A stretch of DNA of 64,000 nt, taken from Coriobacteriia bacterium. Lineage in GTDB: Bacteria > Actinomycetota > Coriobacteriia > Coriobacteriales > UBA8131. The stretch is taken from assembly GCA_009784945.1 (NCBI GenBank), contig WQXH01000005.1:1-64000 (forward strand), read 5' to 3'. Positions 57,999 to 64,000 of this stretch are shown here, one piece after another; position 1 is the stretch's first letter, and every line of letters begins with the position of its first letter. The notes under the pieces are model-generated. The model searched no databases, was not told the origin of the DNA, and worked only from the letters and a program-made list of their open reading frames with translations. The position numbers were made by a program, and so were the translations under genes.

Positions 57999-59534
57999 CT
58001 AAAGCGCCTTGATTATGTCTTCAACCCTGTCTTTGCAATCGCCAAAGAGCATGGCGGAGTTCTCCTTAAAGAAGAGCGGGTTTTGAACGCCGGCGTAGCC
58101 GGTTGCCATGGAGCGCTTAAAGATGATGACTTCTCCAGCCTTCCACACTTCTACGACCGGCATGCCGGCAATGGGGGAGTGGGGGTCGTCAAGGGCATCA
58201 GGGTTAACCGTATCGTTGGCGCCAATGACGAGTACAACATCGGTGTGAGGCATGTCGTCGTTGATTTCGTCCATCTCGAGCACGATGTCATAGGGCACCT
58301 TGGCCTCGGCAAGAAGCACGTTCATATGACCAGGCAGGCGGCCGGCTACGGGGTGGATGGCAAAACGTACGTTAATGCCACGCGCTCTCAGTTTTGAGGT
58401 GAGGCCTGCCACTGCGCTTTGTGCCTGGGCTACCGCCATGCCATAGCCCGGAGTGATGATGACACTTGAGGCGTTCTTGAGCAGTTCTGCAGCCTCGGCC
58501 GCCTGTACCTCGCGGTGCTCACCATAGTCTTTAGCTTCGCCAACGATGTCTCCGTCTGAGCCAAAGCCTCCGGCTATAACCGAGATGAAGTTTCTGTTCA
58601 TGGCCTTGCACATGATGTAGGAGAGGTAGGCACCGGATGAGCCCACCAGCGCACCGGTGATGATGAGCAGGTCATTATTGAGCGTAAAGCCCACGGCCGC
58701 CGCTGCCCATCCTGAGTAGGAGTTGAGCATGGAAACCACCACGGGCATGTCGCCGCCGCCAATGGCTCCCACGAGGTGGATTCCCAAGAGCAGCGACAAA
58801 ATGGTAGCCGCCGAAATCATGATGAGACCGGGCGTACCTTCGGGCATGAGGATAAAGAGCACCGTGAGGACGATAAAGACAAGCAGGACACCCAGGTTAA
58901 GGGCGTTGTGCGCCGGCAGCATCATTGGAGCACTTTTGATGCGCGCAGAAAGCTTGAGGAAGGCAACGATGGAGCCGGTAAAGGTGACGCCTCCAATAAA
59001 GATACCAACGAAGAGCTCTCCGGAGTGCAGCGGATCAAAATGTCCCGAGTCTGCAGCGGATAAATAGGCTACCCAGCCCACAAAGACTGCGGCAATACCT
59101 ACAAAGGAGTGGAAGAGCGCGATAAGCTCGGGCATACCCGTCATCTCTACGCGCATGGCGCGCATTACACCAATGATGGCTCCAATGCCCATGGCCACCA
59201 CAATGACGATAATCGCCCAGCTGGCTGCCGCAGGTTCAACCAGATGTAAAGACACCTCTCCTGCCGCATTTTGAGTGGAGTCTGAGATTCCCAAAACCGT
59301 ACCGAGGATGATGAAGACGAGGGCAATGGCCATGCCCAGCATACCAAGGATGTTTCCGCGCCTGGAGGACTCATGCTTGGAGAGTCCGGCCAGCGCCAAT
59401 ATGAATAAGAAGCCAGCGATGATATACGAGCCATGTACCAAAGAAAGGGGAAGCTCCAAGCCCGTTGTCTCCGCAAGGGGAAGGATGGGGATGGCTGCTG
59501 CTGCAATCAGGTTATGAGTCAACATGGCGCTCAC
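57999..59534 (-). CDS. pntB: NAD(P) transhydrogenase subunit beta
   Basis: [55 protein letters not shown]. Confidence 0.95.
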   Translation of the reverse strand: MSAMLTHNLIAAAAIPILPLAETTGLELPLSLVHGSYIIAGFLFILALAGLSKHESSRRGNILGMLGMAIALVFIILGTVLGISDSTQNAAGEVSLHLVEPAAASWAIIVIVVAMGIGAIIGVMRAMRVEMTGMPELIALFHSFVGIAAVFVGWVAYLSAADSGHFDPLHSGELFVGIFIGGVTFTGSIVAFLKLSARIKSAPMMLPAHNALNLGVLLVFIVLTVLFILMPEGTPGLIMISAATILSLLLGIHLVGAIGGGDMPVVVSMLNSYSGWAAAAVGFTLNNDLLIITGALVGSSGAYLSYIMCKAMNRNFISVIAGGFGSDGDIVGEAKDYGEHREVQAAEAAELLKNASSVIITPGYGMAVAQAQSAVAGLTSKLRARGINVRFAIHPVAGRLPGHMNVLLAEAKVPYDIVLEMDEINDDMPHTDVVLVIGANDTVNPDALDDPHSPIAGMPVVEVWKAGEVIIFKRSMATGYAGVQNPLFFKENSAMLFGDCKDRVEDIIKAL

Positions 59535-61105
59535 CCCTTCCTAAACATCTTGAGCATGCGTTGAGTAACGGTAAAGCCACCAAAGACGTTAATCGAGGCA
59601 AGTAAGATGCCGAGGATGGAGAGTATGAGCATGGCCAGATTGGCACCAGCTAATACAGGAGCATCCTGATTAATGAGCACCAGACCCAGGAGGCATCCCA
59701 CCAAGATAATGCCTGAGATGGCATTGGTGACACTCATGAGCGGCGTATGCAAGGCGTGCGAGACGTTGCCAATAACGTAAAAGCCAATGACCACCGAGAG
59801 CATGAGCACCATGAAGTGCCCAATAAGCCCTGAGGGCGAGATGGTAAAGAGTGCAAGCAAGGCCAAGGCACAGGTAGCCAAGACAGCGTAGGTGATGCGC
59901 CTGTCCATGGGTTTTTTATCAGGTGTGGGCGCGGGAGCCGGGGGTGTTATCTCAGGCTGTTTGGGGGCAGCAGAAACTGCTACTTCTGGTGGAGGCCACA
60001 TGATGGCTCCATCTTGGGCCACCAGCATGCCGCGTTGTACCACGTCTTCCAGATTGAGTATGAGCTCGCCGTCTTTTTGGGGAGTAAGCAGCTTCATGAG
60101 GTTGACGATGTTTTGACTAAAGAGCTGCGATGCCTGCGTGGGCAGTCTGCCAGGCAAATCGGTGTAGCCGATGATTTTGACACCGTTTGCTGTGGTAACT
60201 ATCTCATCGGGACGAGAGCCTTCAACATTGCCTCCTGCTCCTGCGGCCATGTCTACGATAACGCTGCCAGGTTTCATGGAGGCAACCATCTCGGAAGTCA
60301 AAAGGCGAGGAGCTGGGCGTCCGGGAATGAGGGCAGTGGTCACGATAATGTCCACCTCGCGCGCTTGCTCGGCATACATGCGAGCCGCAGCAGCAGCATA
60401 GTTGGCCGTAGCCTCTTTGGCGTAGCCATCGGTGGACTGTTGGCTTTCTGCCTCTACTACTACAAACTCTGCGCCCATCGACTCTACTTCTTCTGCTACT
60501 TCTGCACGTATATCGGTGGCACGTACGATGGCACCCAGGGAGTTAGCCGTACCAATGGCAGCAAGACCAGCAACACCAGCGCCTGAGACAAAGACCTTGG
60601 CAGGGGGTACCTTGCCAGCAGCGGTAACCTGCCCGGTAAAAAAGGAGCCAAATACGTTAGCTGCCTCAATAACGGCACGGTAGCCGCCGATGTTTGCCAT
60701 GGATGAGATGACATCAAGAGACTGCGCACGCGATATACGTGGAACAGAGTCCATGGCAAGCACCTTGAGCTGCGCAGCCGCCAGTCTCTCCAAAAGCTCA
60801 GGGTTTCGCGGAGCGCCTATCAGGGCAATAAGGTAGGCTCCCGCCTTCATAGCGCCTATCTCGCGCTCTGTTGGTTCGTTAATCTTTGCAATAATGTCCG
60901 AAGCCCAGACCTCCCCAGAGCTCGCAATGCGCGCTCCAGCCTCAGTGTATTCCTCATCGAGAAACGCAGCCTTAGTACCTGCTCCAGCCTCAACCACGAC
61001 CTCATAGCCTAGCTTTATCAGCTGTGCTACCGACTTGGGTGTACCGGCAACGCGTGTCTCTCGAGCCTCGGATTCCATCGGAATCCCTATAATCATTAAT
61101 ACCAC
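59531..61105 (-). CDS. pntA: NAD(P) transhydrogenase subunit alpha (fused)
   Basis: [48 protein letters not shown]-terminal TM domain. Confidence 0.94.
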   Translation of the reverse strand: MVLMIIGIPMESEARETRVAGTPKSVAQLIKLGYEVVVEAGAGTKAAFLDEEYTEAGARIASSGEVWASDIIAKINEPTEREIGAMKAGAYLIALIGAPRNPELLERLAAAQLKVLAMDSVPRISRAQSLDVISSMANIGGYRAVIEAANVFGSFFTGQVTAAGKVPPAKVFVSGAGVAGLAAIGTANSLGAIVRATDIRAEVAEEVESMGAEFVVVEAESQQSTDGYAKEATANYAAAAARMYAEQAREVDIIVTTALIPGRPAPRLLTSEMVASMKPGSVIVDMAAGAGGNVEGSRPDEIVTTANGVKIIGYTDLPGRLPTQASQLFSQNIVNLMKLLTPQKDGELILNLEDVVQRGMLVAQDGAIMWPPPEVAVSAAPKQPEITPPAPAPTPDKKPMDRRITYAVLATCALALLALFTISPSGLIGHFMVLMLSVVIGFYVIGNVSHALHTPLMSVTNAISGIILVGCLLGLVLINQDAPVLAGANLAMLILSILGILLASINVFGGFTVTQRMLKMFRKG

Positions 61106-61160
61106 ATCCTTTCACCTTAAGAACGCAAAGTTCACTTATTACATTATAGTCGGGAGAGCC

Positions 61161-62051
61161 ATGTACAAAGACGAAATAAATCAAGACAGCCAATGGAGTC
61201 AGCAAGACTCAAAAACCAGTGAGCTCTTTGCTCAGCTGGTGGCAGTGGTAGCCATGCTCAGAAGCGAGAACGGCTGCCCTTGGGATAGAGAGCAGACCCA
61301 CGAAAGTATCACCAAGAATATGATTGAGGAGGCATACGAGGCGGTTGAGGCCATTGAGATGAAAAGCCCTGGCCTGCTTAAGGAAGAGCTGGGTGATGTG
61401 CTTTTGCAGGTGGTGCTGCACGCTCAGATTGCCCTTGAGGCCAAAGAATTTACGCTTGATGAGGTTATTGAGGGCATCTGCAAGAAGCTCATCAGTCGCC
61501 ACCCGCATGTCTTTGGCAATGACGCATCCTTTGCCGCTGCGGGCTTTACTCCAGAAGAGATCATTCTGATCGAAGAAGCCACCAGCGCAGAGTCCACCCT
61601 CAAGGTATGGGATAAAATGAAGTCCATCGAAAAGCAGCGCAGGGCAGATGCTCTGGGTATTCCTGTGCAAAGCGAGTCGTTGCTGGCGAGTGTTCCCAAG
61701 AGCGAGCCGGCGCTCATGCAGGCACAGGACATCTCCTGCAAGGCCGTTGCTGTTGGCTTTGAGTGGGAGGATCTTACAGGGCTTACCGATAAACTCGCCG
61801 AGGAGTTTGAGGAATTTGCCCAGGCAGAGGCCGGAAGCCTTGAGGCCGAAGAAGAGTTTGGCGACATACTCTTTACGCTGGTTAACATTGCTCGCTGGAG
61901 CAATATCGATGCCGAAGCAGCACTGCGCCGCTCCTGCGACAAGTTTCGCCACCGCTGGGCGGCCATGGAAGGCCGAGCTGAGCAGGAAGGCTTTGATTTA
62001 AGAGAGCTCGACTACCAAGGCTGGGATGATTTGTGGAATGAGGTTAAGTAA
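61161..62051 (+). CDS. mazG: Nucleoside triphosphate pyrophosphohydrolase MazG
   Basis: RSENGCPWDREQTHESITKNMIEEAYEAVEAIE; RHPHVFGND. Confidence 0.93.
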   Translation: MYKDEINQDSQWSQQDSKTSELFAQLVAVVAMLRSENGCPWDREQTHESITKNMIEEAYEAVEAIEMKSPGLLKEELGDVLLQVVLHAQIALEAKEFTLDEVIEGICKKLISRHPHVFGNDASFAAAGFTPEEIILIEEATSAESTLKVWDKMKSIEKQRRADALGIPVQSESLLASVPKSEPALMQAQDISCKAVAVGFEWEDLTGLTDKLAEEFEEFAQAEAGSLEAEEEFGDILFTLVNIARWSNIDAEAALRRSCDKFRHRWAAMEGRAEQEGFDLRELDYQGWDDLWNEVK

Positions 62052-62709
62052 CAGGTTCCAGTGCTCGCATGAGCGCACTGAGCTTTTCTGGGTCTTTGTG
62101 GCCAGGGTGGTGCTCAACGCCAGTCATGAGGTCAATCATCTCGGCCTCAGTTTCTTGGATGAGCTCCACAGCGTTTTGAGGGGTGATTCCTCCGGCCAGG
62201 ATTACCGGACAGCTCACTGCTTGCTTGAGCAGCCTAAAAGCTGACACATCAACACTTCCTCCACGGGTGGCGTTTTCTGGCGTCCGGGGATCAAAGAGCA
62301 GGGCAAACACACCAATATCGCAAAAATCCAAAGCGGTTTGCTCAAGCTCTGCAGTGTTGGGAAACAAGGTCTTGATGACCTTGATGCCCTTTGCACCAAG
62401 GTCATCAACAAGAGCTTTGGTATCGCTCGGAGACTGGCTATCATGCAGCTGAATGTAGCTTGGCTGAGCCTGCTTGCCCAGCGCATTAACAAGCTCCAGC
62501 ACCCTTGCTGGCTTTCCGCCGGTTACCATGCAGGTTTTGGCTTTACCCCCAAAAGCAGAAATGAGCTCCTTTGCTTTTGTATGGTTGAGATTCCAGGGCA
62601 CGGGTCTGGGGTACTCAACCACAAAGCCCAGCACATCAACACCAGCGCGTAAGCACAAATGGGCATCATCAAGGTTCATCAGCCCGCATATTTTGACTAT
62701 TGGCCGCAT
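62044..62709 (-). CDS. trpF: Phosphoribosylanthranilate isomerase
   Basis: VKICGLMNLDDAHLCLRAGVDVLGFV; VILAGGITPQNAVELI. Confidence 0.92.
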   Translation of the reverse strand: MRPIVKICGLMNLDDAHLCLRAGVDVLGFVVEYPRPVPWNLNHTKAKELISAFGGKAKTCMVTGGKPARVLELVNALGKQAQPSYIQLHDSQSPSDTKALVDDLGAKGIKVIKTLFPNTAELEQTALDFCDIGVFALLFDPRTPENATRGGSVDVSAFRLLKQAVSCPVILAGGITPQNAVELIQETEAEMIDLMTGVEHHPGHKDPEKLSALMRALEPVT

Positions 62710-63449
62710 GAACTGCCACCTCTCTCTATTACAAGACCATCAAAGAGGGTCTGCATGTTTGGCGCACGCCAGAGCGCCGTTCCTACGAGCACCGCATGAG
62801 CACCGGCCAATGCAGCTATTCTTGCATCAGCCGGTGTATGAATGCCGCTCTCGCTTATGACAACAGCCCCCTTGGGCGCATGAGGGGCAAGCTCAGCAGT
62901 TCTTGTGGGCCCGCCCTCATCCTTTTCTAAGCTCGCAATGTTTTTGTTATTGATTCCTATAAGGCGCGCTCCCAGATCTTTGGCAAGCTTCATCTCATCA
63001 AGTGCGCAAACCTCTACGAGTGGCTCCAACCCAAGCTCAAGCGCTAAGGCATAGAGAGTTTGCAAACGGTGCTCATCCAGCATCGCACAGATGAGCAACA
63101 CCGCCTGTGCGCCCAGAGATTTCGTCTCCTCAAGCTGCTCGCTCGTTGTAATGAAATCCTTACGCAATACGGGCACCGGCACCGCATGCACAATGTCTGC
63201 AAGCAAACTTGTGCTGCCGCCAAAGTGCACGCCTTCTGTTACCACCGACAAAATGGGAGCGCCGTACGAAACCAGCTGCCTTGCCACCTCTACAGGATTG
63301 CGTCCACTCAAAAGATTGCCCTCTTTGGGCGAGATGCACTTGATATCAGGTATAACCGCAATAAGACCCTCAGCGTTTTTAGCTGCTATTGCTGCTAAAA
63401 GCGCACTTCGTCTCTGAGGAGCGCCACGCTTCTGCGCTGCCACAGTCAT
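62697..63449 (-). CDS. trpC: Indole-3-glycerol phosphate synthase
   Basis: IPDIKCISPKEGNL; VLRKDFI; LIGINNKNIASLE; VVISESGIHTPAD. Confidence 0.92.
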   Translation of the reverse strand: MTVAAQKRGAPQRRSALLAAIAAKNAEGLIAVIPDIKCISPKEGNLLSGRNPVEVARQLVSYGAPILSVVTEGVHFGGSTSLLADIVHAVPVPVLRKDFITTSEQLEETKSLGAQAVLLICAMLDEHRLQTLYALALELGLEPLVEVCALDEMKLAKDLGARLIGINNKNIASLEKDEGGPTRTAELAPHAPKGAVVISESGIHTPADARIAALAGAHAVLVGTALWRAPNMQTLFDGLVIERGGSSCGQ

Positions 63450-64000
63450 GCCGTATCCCCAAATGAGTTAGACATTTCTATGAGTTCGGCAAGCTTTCTT
63501 GATGCCTCGCCGCTGTCGATGAGCTCATTTGCCAAGCCAATGCCAGCTTCTATGGTTTTGGCTTTGCTGCCTACCACCAAGGCAGCAGCAGAGTTCAAGA
63601 CAATGACATTGCGCCTTGGGCCGCTTATGTCTCCTAAAAAGACACCATTGATTGTTTGGGCATTGACATCGGGAGAGCCGGTTTTAATGTCTTCAAGCGA
63701 GCAACGCTCCAGGCCAAAGTCCTCTGGGGCAATATCAAAGGTGTTCACCTCTCCGTCTTTTAGGTGATTGATGCGCGTTGGCCCCAGTAAAGATATCTCA
63801 TCCAAGCCATCTAATCCGTGAACAAACATGGCATTGGTGTAGCCTAACTCCTTTGCCACATAGGTAACAACATCGAGCAGTTCCAGCTTGTACACGCCCA
63901 GCAAATGCCTGGAAGCAAAGGCAGGATTAATCAAAGGCCCAATGATGGAATAGAAGATGGTTTTAATGCCCAGGTCTTGCTCGGGCGGAAGTACCTTGAG
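63446..64000 (-). CDS. trpD: Anthranilate phosphoribosyltransferase, truncated by window edge
   Basis: IGPLINPAFASRHLLGVYKLELLDVVTYVAKELGYTNAMFVHGLDGLDEIS; open frame continues to 64000. Confidence 0.9.
   Translation of the reverse strand, partial: LKVLPPEQDLGIKTIFYSIIGPLINPAFASRHLLGVYKLELLDVVTYVAKELGYTNAMFVHGLDGLDEISLLGPTRINHLKDGEVNTFDIAPEDFGLERCSLEDIKTGSPDVNAQTINGVFLGDISGPRRNVIVLNSAAALVVGSKAKTIEAGIGLANELIDSGEASRKLAELIEMSNSFGDTA

Overview
The window looks like an actinobacterial (probably Coriobacteriia/Eggerthellaceae-like) chromosome; this assignment is an inference from gene content. From left to right: (1) A tandem stack of integrative elements at the 3' end of a tRNA-Val(UAC) gene (about 1-16.6 kb). 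Three 45-bp tRNA-derived att copies lie at 2351, 5343 and 16546. Island A (2.4-5.3 kb) carries an AbiEi/AbiEii system and only the last codons of an integrase. Island B (5.4-16.5 kb) carries TnpV, MobC, an HNH nuclease plus an unknown partner, an EcoRII-type restriction-modification system with Vsr, a DUF6119/TIGR04141-like protein, an Xis-like HTH and a full integrase. (2) Core genes (birA, MATE, pth, prs, glmU, YkuD L,D-transpeptidase, ruvCAB). (3) A sortase-B pilus/adhesin cluster (28.7-37.2 kb) with a signal-peptidase-like protein whose catalytic residues appear replaced. (4) A core block rny ... rpsB-tsf-(mazEF)-pyrH-frr-uppS-cdsA-dxr. (5) Tungstate-type ABC transporter, recO, MFS, a membrane LuxR regulator and a carnitine/choline acyltransferase-like protein. 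(6) pntAB, mazG, trpF-trpC-trpD. The strongest unexplained signal is a dispersed element of about 115 nt (24599-24713, 39643-39757, 45810-45927, plus a partial copy near 27034-27173). Its copies align almost without gaps and show compensatory base-pair changes in several stems, as expected of a structured RNA family. All calls are from reading the sequence; no database search was run.
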